From the NCBI GenBank assembly GCA_963822825.1, contig CAWGIW010000002.1, positions 310,001 through 374,000 on the forward strand: 64,000 nt of DNA, written 5' to 3'. The number at the start of each line of letters is the position of its first letter. Position 1 is the first letter of the stretch. The notes under the pieces were generated by a model, which saw only the letters and a list, made by a program, of their open reading frames with translations, was not told the DNA's origin and made no database searches. This DNA is from JAWWPY01 sp963822825 (lineage in GTDB: Bacteria > Actinomycetota > Actinomycetes > Streptosporangiales > Streptosporangiaceae). This document shows, piece by piece, positions 56,100 to 64,000 of this stretch. The position numbers and the translations under genes are program-made.

Positions 56100-56888
56100 A
56101 TGGGTGCCGTGTCCGAGGCCGGCCGCAAACGGCAGAGGACCAGGGAGAGACTCGCACAGATACGGGCGCTGGAGGCGAAGCGCCGGCGCCGCCGTAACTG
56201 GCTGGTCGCGACGGGCGCCGTGGCGGTGGTGGCCGCCGCCGCGGTGAGCATCGCGCTGGTGGTCGCCGGCGGTGGCTCGCGGGCCGCCGGCGGCGGCTCG
56301 CCGCGGCTGAAACTCGCCTCGCTGAGCACGCTGGGCCCCCTCGAGCCGGCGCCATCGCCCGGCCCGGCCGGCCCCGAGGGCGTCCCGGTCCCCAGCGCCT
56401 CTCCTCTGGCGAGCACCGCCACGATCGCCGCTGGCCAGCCCGTTGACGGCGTCAGCTGCCAGTCCAGCGAGCAGACTGTGTTCCACATCCACGCGCACCT
56501 GACCATCTTCGTCAACGGCTCACCCCGCCAGATCCCCGCCGGGATCGGCATCCCCGGGGCCCGCGCCCGCAGCACCGCCCAAGGCCCGTTCATCGTCAGC
56601 GGGAGCTGCTTCTACTGGCTGCACACCCACGCCGCCGACGGCGTCATCCACATCGAGTCGCCCATCCAGCGCACGTACACCCTGGGCGACCTCTTCGACG
56701 AGTGGGGCCAGCCGATCGGGCCGGGCCAGGCCGGGCCGGCCAAGGGACGTGTCACCGTGATCTACAACCGCCATCTGTACCAGGGCAACCCCCGTGATGT
56801 CCCGCTGACCGCGCACGCGCAGATCCAGCTCCAAGTCGGCGCCCCACTGGTCGCCCCGATATCGATTAGCTGGCCCAGCGGCCTGTGA
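56100..56888 (+). CDS. membrane-anchored histidine-rich protein, possible metal binder
   Basis: A 262-residue protein. A basic cytosolic head (RKRQRTRERLAQIRALEAKR) is followed by one helix (WLVATGAVAVVAAAAVSIAL). The outer domain from about residue 115 contains VFHIHAHLTIFVNGSPRQIP, SCFYWLHTHAADGVIHIESP and QRTYTLGDLFDEWGQPIGPG. The HxHxH and HTHxxDGxIHxE patterns suggest a metal site, as in several actinobacterial and archaeal hypothetical proteins of this type. It is probably repressed by the BlaI-type protein. The function is unknown; metal storage or sensing is inference. ATG at 56100 follows GGGAGAGGAG. Confidence 0.75.
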   Translation: MGAVSEAGRKRQRTRERLAQIRALEAKRRRRRNWLVATGAVAVVAAAAVSIALVVAGGGSRAAGGGSPRLKLASLSTLGPLEPAPSPGPAGPEGVPVPSASPLASTATIAAGQPVDGVSCQSSEQTVFHIHAHLTIFVNGSPRQIPAGIGIPGARARSTAQGPFIVSGSCFYWLHTHAADGVIHIESPIQRTYTLGDLFDEWGQPIGPGQAGPAKGRVTVIYNRHLYQGNPRDVPLTAHAQIQLQVGAPLVAPISISWPSGL

Positions 56889-57046
56889 CATCCCGATGAC
56901 GACGCTGCCCCCGACAGCGCCCATACGTGCCCGGGGCGGTGCCGACAGCTAAGGGTGGACGGGTACCTTCCAGGGACTGCCGCGCAACCAGGAAGCGTTC
57001 CCCCAGGCATGAAGATCCACCAAGCGATTCAGCGGCCCGGCGCCTC

Positions 57047-57664
57047 GTGAGCATCTTCAGTTCCGTCGTCGGCGAAATCCTGAAGCTGCATGGCGCCTCC
57101 GCGTACGCGCTCGTTGGCGGCCTGGCCTTCGCCGAGGCGGCGCTGTTTGTGGGGTTCGTGCTGCCGGGCGAAACGGCCGTCCTGTTCGGCGGCGTCCTGG
57201 CCAGCCAGCACCGCGTATCACTGCCGGTCATGGCCGCCGTCGCCGTGGTCGCCGCGATCGCCGGGGACAGCGCCGGATATGAGGTCGGGCGGCAGTTCGG
57301 GACCCGGCTGCTGGACAGCAGGCTGTTCGATCGGCGCCGCCAGGGGCTCGAGCGTGGAAGGCGGACCCTGCACGACAAGGGCGGCCGAGCGGTATTCCTC
57401 GCCCGCTTCACCGCCTTCCTGCGTGCGGTCATGCCAGGCCTCGCCGGCAGTGCGCGGATGCCTTACCGCCGGTTCCTGGCGTTCAACGCCGCCGGCGGCC
57501 TGATCTGGGCGGTCGGCTTCACGCTGCTCGGCTACCTGGCCGGCGCCAGCTATCAGAGGATCCAGAACATCGCGGGCTGGGCGGGCGAGGTCATCCTGGG
57601 CATCATCGCCCTCACCGTCGTCATATTCGTGATCCGCCGGCGAAGACGCGAGCGCGATCCCTAA
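57047..57664 (+). CDS. DedA-family membrane protein
   Basis: About 205 residues from GTG 57047. DedA pattern: ALVGGLAFAEAALFVGFVLP, GETAVLFGGVLASQHRVSLP, AGDSAGYEVGRQFGTRLLDS, FLARFTAFLRAVMPGLAGSA with the conserved FxRxxxFxR-type motif, MPYRRFLAFNAAGGLIWAVG, and a C-terminal RRRRRERDP tail. Members are undecaprenyl-phosphate/phospholipid transporters or scramblase-like. Further upstream starts in the frame are possible but hydrophilic and unsupported. Confidence 0.85.
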   Translation: MSIFSSVVGEILKLHGASAYALVGGLAFAEAALFVGFVLPGETAVLFGGVLASQHRVSLPVMAAVAVVAAIAGDSAGYEVGRQFGTRLLDSRLFDRRRQGLERGRRTLHDKGGRAVFLARFTAFLRAVMPGLAGSARMPYRRFLAFNAAGGLIWAVGFTLLGYLAGASYQRIQNIAGWAGEVILGIIALTVVIFVIRRRRRERDP

Positions 57665-57706
57665 ACCGTTGCCTGGCCCAGTCTGCGCCGGCTGAGATGG
57701 AGGCAT

Positions 57707-58707
57707 GGCATCAACGACCTCGCTCCCCTGCTGAGACTTGGCCGACTCCAGCTGGGTCCCGGGCTGCGCGCCCTCCAGCCGGCAACGGCCGCACCAGACC
57801 TCGTGGTAACGGCCGCTATTCCGGTGCCCGACTCATCAAGCGAGCGACAGTATGCGTGGGATGTCGCCTGGAATGATGCGGCCCGCGAGGCCAGCAGCCT
57901 GGGCGCTGAGAAGAGCACGGCACAGGCGCTGCTGGGCGGGTCGGGCGACGCCCTCGGCCACGGCACCCGCGTGGTCGTCGCGGCCCACGGCGACGTCCTG
58001 CTCGATCAGTGGCTCGGCCAGGTTGTCGCTGGGAATTCGGTCTGGGTGTGGCCGCTTCCGCACCTGGCCGAGCGCTGCACCACGGTCCGCGGCACGTCAC
58101 TGACAGCGAACCCGAGAGCGGCGGCCAGCGAAACGCCGAATCGATCGCTGCCCGGATCTCCGACGCCGCTGACCAGGTGGGTGCGCACATCGTCCTGGGC
58201 GCGGGAGATCAGCACATCCTGGATGCCGTCAACGGTCATGTGGCGAGGTCGATCGGGCCGATCATCACCATTGACGGCGCGCGCGACCCCAGCGGCCTGG
58301 ACGACCATCTTGGCCCGGCCATCGGTGCCGCCCTCAACGAGATCACTCGTGCCGCTGCTCAGGAGGTCGGCGACCTCGTCGCCGCCCTGGCCGAGGGACC
58401 GAACCCGGCGGCGGTGCGCGGCATCGAGGCCGTCGCCGCGCAGCTAGCCCAGCAGCAGGTCGCCGTGCTCCTGCTGGCCGCTGACATCACCCACGACGCG
58501 GACGCCGGCCCGAGCTACCGGATCGGCAGCTCGCCGACTGAGCTTCTGGTAGGCGGCACCGACCCCGGTGTCGAGGTGCCGCTGGAGGACGGCCTGGTGT
58601 GGGCCGCCCTCCACCAGGACGCGATCATCATGCGGCAGCCAGACCGCACCGGCCCCCTGGCCGGGGCGCCGGTAGCCGCGCTTCTCCGCCGCGGCCAGGC
58701 CTCCTGA
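57707..58707 (+). pseudogene. baeRF (Rv2629-like) ribosome-associated family protein, degenerate
   Basis: Resembles the actinobacterial baeRF family 2 (Rv2629). N-terminal zone INDLAPLLRLGR, then GTRVVVAAHGDVLLDQWLGQ and VWVWPLPHLAERC. From about 58110 the frame changes to AARISDAADQVGAHIVLGAG, TRAAAQEVGDLVAALAEGPN and VAVLLLAADITHDADAGPSY, ending GAPVAALLRRGQAS. The block normally between PLPHL and the GARxVLxxGD segment (about 80 residues) is mostly missing, so the gene has a deletion as well as a frame break. The start is not resolved (first in-frame GTG at 57803). Function in the family is in stress-time ribosome handling. Confidence 0.55.
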
Positions 58708-58770
58708 GCGGCGCCATCTGGCCGTGGACCAGGACCTGCTCCGCGTGCGCCCCTGCTCACGGCGTGATTG

Positions 58771-59865
58771 TCATGTGCGGTGAGCCACCTCCATGGCCCG
58801 GAAGGCGGGCCAGGTCCAGCCGACGAGTTCGAAGACTTGTGGTGACTGGCTGCTCTCGAATCCGGCCACGCCTATGTAGTAGGCAGTGACCGGGTGGAGG
58901 CCGACGGCCAGGGTGGAGGTGGTGAGCGCGGCCTGCCCGGTGCTGCCGAGGGTGACGACGCCGAGGAGCGCCGACCCGTCGGTGAAGGCCACGAGGCCGG
59001 TGGGGATGGCCGCACCGGTGCTGGCCGTCACCGCGGCGGTGAAGGTGACCGGCTGGGCGGCCGGCGCGGGGTTGGCCGACGTGGCCAGGCTGGTGGTGGT
59101 GCTGGTGGGCGCCTGGACGCTGGCCGGGACGGTGATCGTGTCAGAGTCCAGGGTGACGGCGGCGGCGCGGGCGAGCGCCCGGCCGTCCACGGTGACCCCC
59201 GTGGTGACCGTGATCGAGGCCTGGGCCATGACGTTTCCCTGGATGATGGAGTAAGTGCCGAGCGTCGCGGAACTGCCGACCACCCAGTAGACGTTGGAGG
59301 CCTGCGCGCCGTTGACGAGTGCCACGTTGCTGGCGGACGCCGTGATGAGGGTGGACGCGGCCTGGAAGATGAAGACGGCGTTGGGGTCGCCTTGAGCGTC
59401 GAGGGTCAGCGTTCCGGTTATCCCGAACGTGCCCGCCGGGGAGTTGTATACGCCGGGGGTCACGGTGGTGCCGCCGAGTTCTGTCGGGATGGAGGCCGTG
59501 GCCGGGGCGGAAGCGGCGGCGTTGTACGCGGCGGTCAGGTCGTTCTGGGCCCGCAGCGCGGCACTGTTGGCCGCGTTCATGGTCCCGGTCACCTGCCCCG
59601 GCGGAAAGCCAGTTATCGCTGTGCCCGGGCTCAGCCCGAGATCGCCGCTTATCTTGGTGGGACCGGTGTTCGTGACCGTAGACGCGGCGAGAACCCCGTA
59701 GCTGGCCGCGGTGCCCAGCGAGATCGGCGCCGTGGCCGCGCTCGCGCCCGATGGTCCGGCCACACCGATCAGGGCCGTCGCCGCACCGGCCAGGGTCAGG
59801 GCGAGGGCGAGCCGGGATGGAGCGGTAGTCGTGCGGACGATGCCCGTGAGGCGTATCGCGACCAT
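58771..59865 (-). CDS. secreted ice-binding-type (DUF3494) protein with C-terminal Ig-like domain
   Basis: A 364-residue exported protein. Signal: LALALTLAGAATALIGVAGP ending GASA. The DUF3494 beta-solenoid starts ISLGTAASYGVLAASTVTNT, GPTKISGDLGLSPGTAITGF, then FGITGTLTLDAQGDPNAVFI, FQAASTLITASASNVALVNG, AQASNVYWVVGSSATLGTYS and GNVMAQASITVTTGVTVDGR. A Big_3-like Ig domain (AQPVTFTAAVTASTGAAIPT) closes the protein. Such proteins bind ice or act as adhesins. ATG at 59865 follows GAGGAAAG. Frame intact. Confidence 0.9.
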   Translation of the reverse strand: MVAIRLTGIVRTTTAPSRLALALTLAGAATALIGVAGPSGASAATAPISLGTAASYGVLAASTVTNTGPTKISGDLGLSPGTAITGFPPGQVTGTMNAANSAALRAQNDLTAAYNAAASAPATASIPTELGGTTVTPGVYNSPAGTFGITGTLTLDAQGDPNAVFIFQAASTLITASASNVALVNGAQASNVYWVVGSSATLGTYSIIQGNVMAQASITVTTGVTVDGRALARAAAVTLDSDTITVPASVQAPTSTTTSLATSANPAPAAQPVTFTAAVTASTGAAIPTGLVAFTDGSALLGVVTLGSTGQAALTTSTLAVGLHPVTAYYIGVAGFESSQSPQVFELVGWTWPAFRAMEVAHRT

Positions 59866-59978
59866 GGACTTTCCTCAGTGGGGGGCCCGCATCGAGGCCG
59901 GGTGTTCCGGCCATGACGTAACTTACAGCAGTTATACGATTACGACTAGTAGTCTAGCTGGCCAGGATCAGCGCCTGG

Positions 59979-61634
59979 TCATCCCAGGGCCCATTGCTGG
60001 TTGGATCCGCCGTTGCAGGTCCACAGTTCGGCCAGCGCCCCGTTGGCGGTGCTGGCGCCGGTCACGTCCAGGCACAGCCCGGACTGAACGCCGGTAATGG
60101 TTCCGTTGGAGTTGATCTGCCATTGCTGGTTCGCTCCCCCGTTGCACGTCCAGATCTCGACCTTGGTGCCCGGGGTGGTCTGGTTGTTGAAGGCGTCCAG
60201 GCAGGTGCCGCCGCCGTAGGTGGTCAGCTGCCGGGAAGAGGTAGAGGCCCAGATCTGGTTCGCTGCGCCGGTGCAGGTCCAGATGTCGGCCTGGGTGCCG
60301 TTGGCGTGCGACGAATTCGGCACGTCGAGGCACTTGCCGGCCCCGATGGCATGGATCTCCCCTGACGGGCTGGTGCTGGTGGACCCGCCGGCCACCCGGT
60401 ACATGACCGTGCCGTGCGCGGGAACTGAGGCACTGATGACGGCGCTCGTGGTGGCCGACGCTCCGGTCCACAGGTTGGTCAGGGTGTAGCTGGATGCCCC
60501 GGTTTTGCCAATCGCGGCGGCGGTGGTGGAGATGGTCGCGGCGGAGCCGGTCTCGTTGAACAACGCCACGGACACGTCTCCGTTGGCGAGCGGCTTGGCC
60601 AGCACGTCGAGGCCCCCGGCGGAGGAGACTTCGGTGCCCTGCTTACCCAGGGAATCCTGGTCGACCGCGATCACGGCCTGGTTGGTCAGGATGGACAGCG
60701 TGGCGGAACTGGCGGCCACCAGGTTGCTGCCCTCGATGAGCGGGGCGGCCATCTCGGCCCACAAGCTGAACTCGGACTGGTTCTCGGTGGCGCTCATCCC
60801 GTTGCCTATCTCGAGCATGTCCGGGTCGTTCCACGCGCCCGGACCGGCGAACGAGGCCAGCGTCACGTTGATGTGGAAATTGGACAGCATGCTGGCGAAA
60901 TTGGCCTGGATGTCGCTGGTGGTGCGCCACAGGTTGGAGACGGGCGCCCCCCACGTCCATGGCTGGACGCTGGAGTCCCATCCGTTGCACATGCTGAACA
61001 CGATCGGGCGTCCGGTGGCGCTCAACGCATTGTGCATCCGGGTGTACAGGGTCTGTGCGACCTGCTGATGGGTCTGGCCGGCGAAGCTGCTGAACGGGAC
61101 GTTGCACCAGTCGTACTTGAGGTAGTCGACCCCCCAGGAGGCGAACAGGTTCGCATCCTGCTGTTCGTGCCCGTAGCTGCCCGGAAAGCCGCCGCAGGTG
61201 GCCGTGCCGGCGTCCTCGTAGATGCCGAGCTTCAGGCCGAGCGAGTGGACGTAGCCCGCGACCGCGGCGATGCCGTCCGGGAACTTCGACGAATTCGCCA
61301 CCAGGTTGCCGCTGGCGTCCCGGCTGGACGCCATCCAGCAGTCGTCGATATTGACGTACTGATAGCCCGCCGCCTGCATGCCGTCGTTGTGCATGGCCAG
61401 CGCCGTCTGCTCGACCAGCTGCTCGCTGACGTTGCAGCCGTAGGCGTTCCAGTCGTTCCAGCCCATCGGCGGGGTCAGCGCCAGCCCGTTGCCGAGCGCC
61501 GTCGCCGCGGGCGCGGCGGCCAGCGAGATAACCGTTGTGGCGGCCAGGACCAGCGCGGCCGCGAGCGCCAGCGACCAGCCCCGGGTCATCCGGGAAACGG
61601 ACGCGCGCACGCTTCCCGGGGTCGTCAGATTCAT
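59979..61634 (-). CDS. secreted GH27 glycosidase with C-terminal CBM13 domain
   Basis: A 551-residue exported enzyme. Signal LALAAALVLAATTVISLAAA. GH27 barrel starts GLALTPPMGWNDWNAYGCNV. The nucleophile Asp is in DYLKYDWCN, the acid/base Asp in AWNDPDMLEIGNG, and YVNIDDCWMASSRDASGNLV is the family loop. A beta-sandwich domain (about 330-410) and a CBM13 trefoil follow with QIWAST and QQWQINSNGTI type repeats. Alpha-galactosidase is the default; as it is directly downstream of a GH43 arabinanase, beta-L-arabinopyranosidase activity (also in GH27) is possible. The ATG lies 19 bp after the GH43 stop. Confidence 0.9.
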   Translation of the reverse strand: MNLTTPGSVRASVSRMTRGWSLALAAALVLAATTVISLAAAPAATALGNGLALTPPMGWNDWNAYGCNVSEQLVEQTALAMHNDGMQAAGYQYVNIDDCWMASSRDASGNLVANSSKFPDGIAAVAGYVHSLGLKLGIYEDAGTATCGGFPGSYGHEQQDANLFASWGVDYLKYDWCNVPFSSFAGQTHQQVAQTLYTRMHNALSATGRPIVFSMCNGWDSSVQPWTWGAPVSNLWRTTSDIQANFASMLSNFHINVTLASFAGPGAWNDPDMLEIGNGMSATENQSEFSLWAEMAAPLIEGSNLVAASSATLSILTNQAVIAVDQDSLGKQGTEVSSAGGLDVLAKPLANGDVSVALFNETGSAATISTTAAAIGKTGASSYTLTNLWTGASATTSAVISASVPAHGTVMYRVAGGSTSTSPSGEIHAIGAGKCLDVPNSSHANGTQADIWTCTGAANQIWASTSSRQLTTYGGGTCLDAFNNQTTPGTKVEIWTCNGGANQQWQINSNGTITGVQSGLCLDVTGASTANGALAELWTCNGGSNQQWALG

Positions 61635-61653
61635 GCCTTACCGCCTTTGCCGG

Positions 61654-62658
61654 TCACGTGACGTAGGGCCACCCGGCGGAGGTCCAGCCGAGCAGGTTGA
61701 GGCCGAGTTCGGGCGTGCCGTTCAAGTTGGCCGCGTAGTAGTGGTAGACGAGCAGGTCGCCGTCGGTGTCGTGCATCACGCTCTGCCCGCCGGGCCCGAT
61801 GACGTTGCCGTGGGTGGCGAGGATCTGGGTGCCTCCGCCGTTCGTCATGAGGGTGCCGCTCTCGTCGGTGTACGGCCCGGTCGGGCTGGCGGAACGGCCG
61901 ACCATGATGCGGTACGTGCTGTTGACGCCCCGGCAGCAGTAGTCGAACGAGACGAACAGGTAGTAGTAGCCGGCGCGGGCGTAGATGAAGCTTCCTTCTT
62001 CGGCGTCCGGGGCGGGCCGTTGCGCGATGCTGTAGAGCGTCGTGTTGCTGGCCAGTTGCTTGCCGGTCGCCGGGTCGATCTGGATCATCTTGATGCCGCT
62101 CCAGAACGAGCCGAGCGACAGCCACCAGCGACCGGAGGGGTCCACGGTCAGCGCCGGGTCGATGGCGTTGAAGTTGCTGGTGGTCTGTGACGCGTAGACC
62201 AGGCCTTGGTCGGTCCAGCTACCCGGCGCCGCGGTAGTGCTGGTGGCCAGGCCGATCGCGGAGTGGTTGGAACCGAAGCTGGACACCGCGTAGTACAGCC
62301 AGTAGATGCCGTTGTGATAGGACACGTCAGGCGCCCACGGATCGTGGATGTTGCCGTAGGCGCTCGCCCAGGCGGCTCCGTTCGGCAGGACGGAGCCAGC
62401 CAGGGCGAACGCGACGCGATCCGCTGAACGGCGGATCTCTATGCCGTTGTGCGTTGAGAACAGGTAATAGGTGCCGGCCGCCGTCCGGACCATCGAGGGA
62501 TCGTGCACGCTCGTGTCACCGGTCACCAGACCGGGATTCGGGTAGGTCGCGGCCGCGGCGCCGGGGACCGGGGCCGCCATCGCGCCGCCGAGCAGCAACG
62601 CCAGCGCCGACCCGGCCGCGCCGCCCCATCGTTTCGCCCATCGGCGTTGTGACGTCAC
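61654..62658 (-). CDS. secreted GH43 endo-alpha-1,5-L-arabinanase
   Basis: A 334-residue exported enzyme. Signal GSALALLLGGAMAAPVPGAA. Five-blade propeller with VHDPSMVRTAAGTYYLFSTH (catalytic base Asp), ASAYGNIHDPWAPDVSYHNG and IYWLYYAVSSFGSNHSAIGL, NFNAIDPALTVDPSGRWWLS (modulating Asp), and the acid Glu in APDAEEGSFIYARAGYYYLF. GGGTQILATHGNVIGPGGQS follows. It cleaves internal arabinan links. GTG at 62658. First gene of the operon with GH27. The LacI-type operator ends 48 bp upstream. Confidence 0.9.
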   Translation of the reverse strand: MTSQRRWAKRWGGAAGSALALLLGGAMAAPVPGAAAATYPNPGLVTGDTSVHDPSMVRTAAGTYYLFSTHNGIEIRRSADRVAFALAGSVLPNGAAWASAYGNIHDPWAPDVSYHNGIYWLYYAVSSFGSNHSAIGLATSTTAAPGSWTDQGLVYASQTTSNFNAIDPALTVDPSGRWWLSLGSFWSGIKMIQIDPATGKQLASNTTLYSIAQRPAPDAEEGSFIYARAGYYYLFVSFDYCCRGVNSTYRIMVGRSASPTGPYTDESGTLMTNGGGTQILATHGNVIGPGGQSVMHDTDGDLLVYHYYAANLNGTPELGLNLLGWTSAGWPYVT

Positions 62659-62705
62659 CGGCGTTCATCTCCCGCTCCATCCGGCGGGCCCAGCTCGACC
62701 CGAGC

Positions 62706-62719
62706 TGTTAGCGCTAACA
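62706..62719. promoter_or_regulatory. LacI-type operator 1 upstream of GH43
   Basis: TGTTAGCGCTAACA is a perfect 14-bp palindrome around AGCGCT, the classical LacI-family half-site pair in actinomycetes. It lies 47 bp before the GH43 GTG. Confidence 0.85.
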
Positions 62720-62769
62720 ACTTCCGGGTCAGCCGGGCGGGTTCTCGGGCCCAAGCGCTGTGCCGTTAC

Positions 62770-62783
62770 GGTGAGCGCTAACA
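62770..62783. promoter_or_regulatory. LacI-type operator 2 upstream of GH43
   Basis: GGTGAGCGCTAACA keeps the AGCGCTAACA right half and a weaker left half. Its centre is 64 bp from operator 1, about six helical turns, so paired binding or looping is possible. Confidence 0.65.
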
Positions 62784-62940
62784 ACCCAGGTGTCAAGGCT
62801 CAGGCCGCCGCCCGTCCCGGCGCGGCGCAGCCGCTCCCTGTTCCAGCGTTCGACCTGGAAACACGTCGGCCGTGACGCGGGACGCCCGGTACGCCAGACC
62901 CCGAAACTTTCACAATGGGTCAAGTCAACGTCCGGCCGGG

Positions 62941-62987
62941 GAGCCGACGCCGGGGAGCCGACGCCGGGCAGCCGACGCCGGGCAGCC
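62941..62987. repeat. 14-bp tandem repeat, about three and a half copies
   Basis: Unit GAGCCGACGCCGGG repeats at 62941, 62955 and (as CAGCCGACGCCGGG) 62969, then CAGCC. It sits in the non-coding region 48 bp before the next plus-strand gene. The 62659-63034 interval otherwise holds only the two LacI-type operators. Confidence 0.8.
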
Positions 62988-63034
62988 ACCCGTACCGTAG
63001 GATGAGCTGAGTCCCCGCGGGGGGTCCGGCTGCC

Positions 63035-64000
63035 GTGCGTGCGTTCCGCGTCTCAACGGAGACGCCCAGCTCGGAGGCCCTTGCCCCGACCCCGGCCGGG
63101 CTGCTCTGGGCCAGCTCCGCGGCCGGGCCTCCGCACCTCCCCGGCGTCCGCGAACTGACGCCGTCGGGGCCATGGCTGATCGCCTGGCTGGCTCTGCTCC
63201 CGGTCGCGCTCGTGCGGGCCAGTCTGCTGGCCGAGTCGGACACCTTCTGGGAGATCAGGACCGGTCAGCTGATCTCCCGCACCGGGCGCATCCCCGTCGC
63301 CGACACCTTCTCGTGGTGGGCCCGCGGCCGGCCGTGGACCCCGAACTCCTGGGCCTTTGACCTGCTGCTGGCGATCGGGTACCGGGCGGGCGGCCTGCCC
63401 GGCGTGGCGCTGACCGGAGGGGTGTTGGTGATGGCCGCGGGGGGCGCCGTTCTGCTGCTGGCCCGGCGGCTCGGCGCCACCGCGCCGGCCGCCGGCTCGC
63501 TGGTCGTGGCCGGGGCGGTGGGGAGCATCGCGTGGCTGTCGGTCCGCCCGCAGTTGGTTGACTTCATCGCCGTCCCTCTGCTTTTGCTGGTGACAGTGGG
63601 CTCTGGACCGGCCCTGCGCGCCCGCAGCTTGCTGATCATTGCCGTGATCGAAGCGGTCTGGGTGAACCTGCACGTGGCTGCGCTGCTGGGGATCGCCGTG
63701 GTGCTCTGTGCCGGGCTGGGCGCCCAGTTCTCCGCCCCGCTGGCCCGGCCAGCGCACGCCAGGCGGCGGACGCTGCCCTGCGCGGCGGTCACGGCCACGG
63801 CACCCGCGCTGGCGGCGCTGGCCGGCGCGCTCGCCAATCCTGCCGGGCTCGCCGTCATCCAGCAGCTACGGGATGTGAGCGCCTCGTCAGCCGGGCTGAT
63901 AACAGAGTGGCAGCACATCTCTCTCACCAGTCCCGGCCAGCTGGGCATGCTCGGTGCCGGTGTCCTCGCGGCCGCCCTGGCGGCCAGGCGCGGCCGGTGG
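63035..64000 (+). CDS. polytopic membrane protein, GT-C-like, partial at window edge
   Basis: From GTG 63035 an open frame runs to the window end without a stop (322 codons). After a 50-residue head (VRAFRVSTETPSSEALAPTP) are helices WLIAWLALLPVALVRASLLA, GGVLVMAAGGAVLLLARRLG and AVIEAVWVNLHVAALLGIAV. The first outer loop has SDTFWEIRTGQLISRTGRIP and VADTFSWWARGRPWTPNSWA. The D-x-F-W-x-I-x-x-G and pW-x-N-s-W-A pattern is common to a widespread group of GT-C-like membrane proteins. A glycosyltransferase role is inferred, no substrate. The 3-prime end lies outside. Confidence 0.7.
   Translation, partial: MRAFRVSTETPSSEALAPTPAGLLWASSAAGPPHLPGVRELTPSGPWLIAWLALLPVALVRASLLAESDTFWEIRTGQLISRTGRIPVADTFSWWARGRPWTPNSWAFDLLLAIGYRAGGLPGVALTGGVLVMAAGGAVLLLARRLGATAPAAGSLVVAGAVGSIAWLSVRPQLVDFIAVPLLLLVTVGSGPALRARSLLIIAVIEAVWVNLHVAALLGIAVVLCAGLGAQFSAPLARPAHARRRTLPCAAVTATAPALAALAGALANPAGLAVIQQLRDVSASSAGLITEWQHISLTSPGQLGMLGAGVLAAALAARRGRW

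Noticed and set aside
59944..59954. GACTAGTAGTC palindrome upstream of the ice-binding gene
   Set aside because: Short and single; no related copy or known regulator supports it.
1..64000. Prophage, integrative element or insertion sequence
   Set aside because: No integrase, transposase, terminal inverted repeat or tRNA attachment site was seen on either strand.

Overview
The window is about 70% GC, with GTG/ATG starts behind GGAGG-type ribosome sites, a Cvn/Rag-type conservon, a DUF222/HNH (13E12-type) protein and many secreted CBM13 glycoside hydrolases. This points to a filamentous soil actinomycete of the Streptosporangiales/Frankiales kind; the exact taxon is inference. No rRNA, tRNA, CRISPR array or transposase was found. 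Many clearly real genes are split by one-base frame changes, which look mostly like sequence or assembly indels because protein similarity resumes at once in another frame.

Positions 1-34209 form a sterol-catabolism region under a KstR-type TetR repressor. A kstR orthologue (14437-15055) is divergent from a minus-strand run: fadE34/chsE3, chsE1, chsE2, a fused chsH2-chsH1, and ltp2. This run encodes the last dehydrogenation, hydration and retro-aldol steps of side-chain removal. On the left are a Kst4D-like and a KstD steroid-ring dehydrogenase, read divergently, plus the first codons of hsaE. A Tat-exported type II cholesterol oxidase starts the pathway outside the cell. Seven copies of the KstR box TnnAACnnGTTnnA (one with a one-base deviation) lie at promoters at 1833, 14273, 17001, 18894, 25261, 30498 and 31064. 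Three or four of these boxes flank a long minus-strand envelope/glycosylation cluster: LLM oxidoreductase, FkbM methyltransferase, two large membrane proteins, a DUF2613-like peptide, GT2, GT4, AftD-like arabinofuranosyltransferase and DUF3068. A sterol repressor wired to cell-surface glycan genes is the most unusual feature here. The last box drives an operon like Rv3531c-Rv3530c-Rv3529c (unknown protein, SDR, sulfotransferase).

Inside this region, 3617-7104 is an island with an Imm-5-like protein, the DUF222/HNH protein and a patatin preceded by a 19-codon leader ORF. Positions 34387-37458 hold a complete conservon (sensor-kinase-like, roadblock, DUF742, GTPase). It is followed by a large TPR protein with a damaged P-loop and an APC permease. 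A phosphodiester glycosidase with an internal deletion follows.

Positions 42791-50621 look like a beta-glucan (laminarin-type) utilisation locus: secreted GH16-CBM13, GH1 beta-glucosidase, a ROK repressor, and a sugar ABC transporter (binding protein plus two permeases) without its own ATPase. Positions 50649-52207 carry a processive GT2 polysaccharide synthase translationally coupled to a 50-residue membrane peptide. Next come an unknown protein with ten 15-bp repeats, an FHA membrane protein, and an M56 protease/BlaI-type repressor pair divergent from a histidine-rich anchored protein across a 28-bp palindrome. A DedA protein and a degenerate baeRF/Rv2629-like gene follow. The right end has an ice-binding-type secreted protein, a GH43-GH27 arabinan/galactan operon under two LacI-type operators, and a membrane protein that runs off the window.
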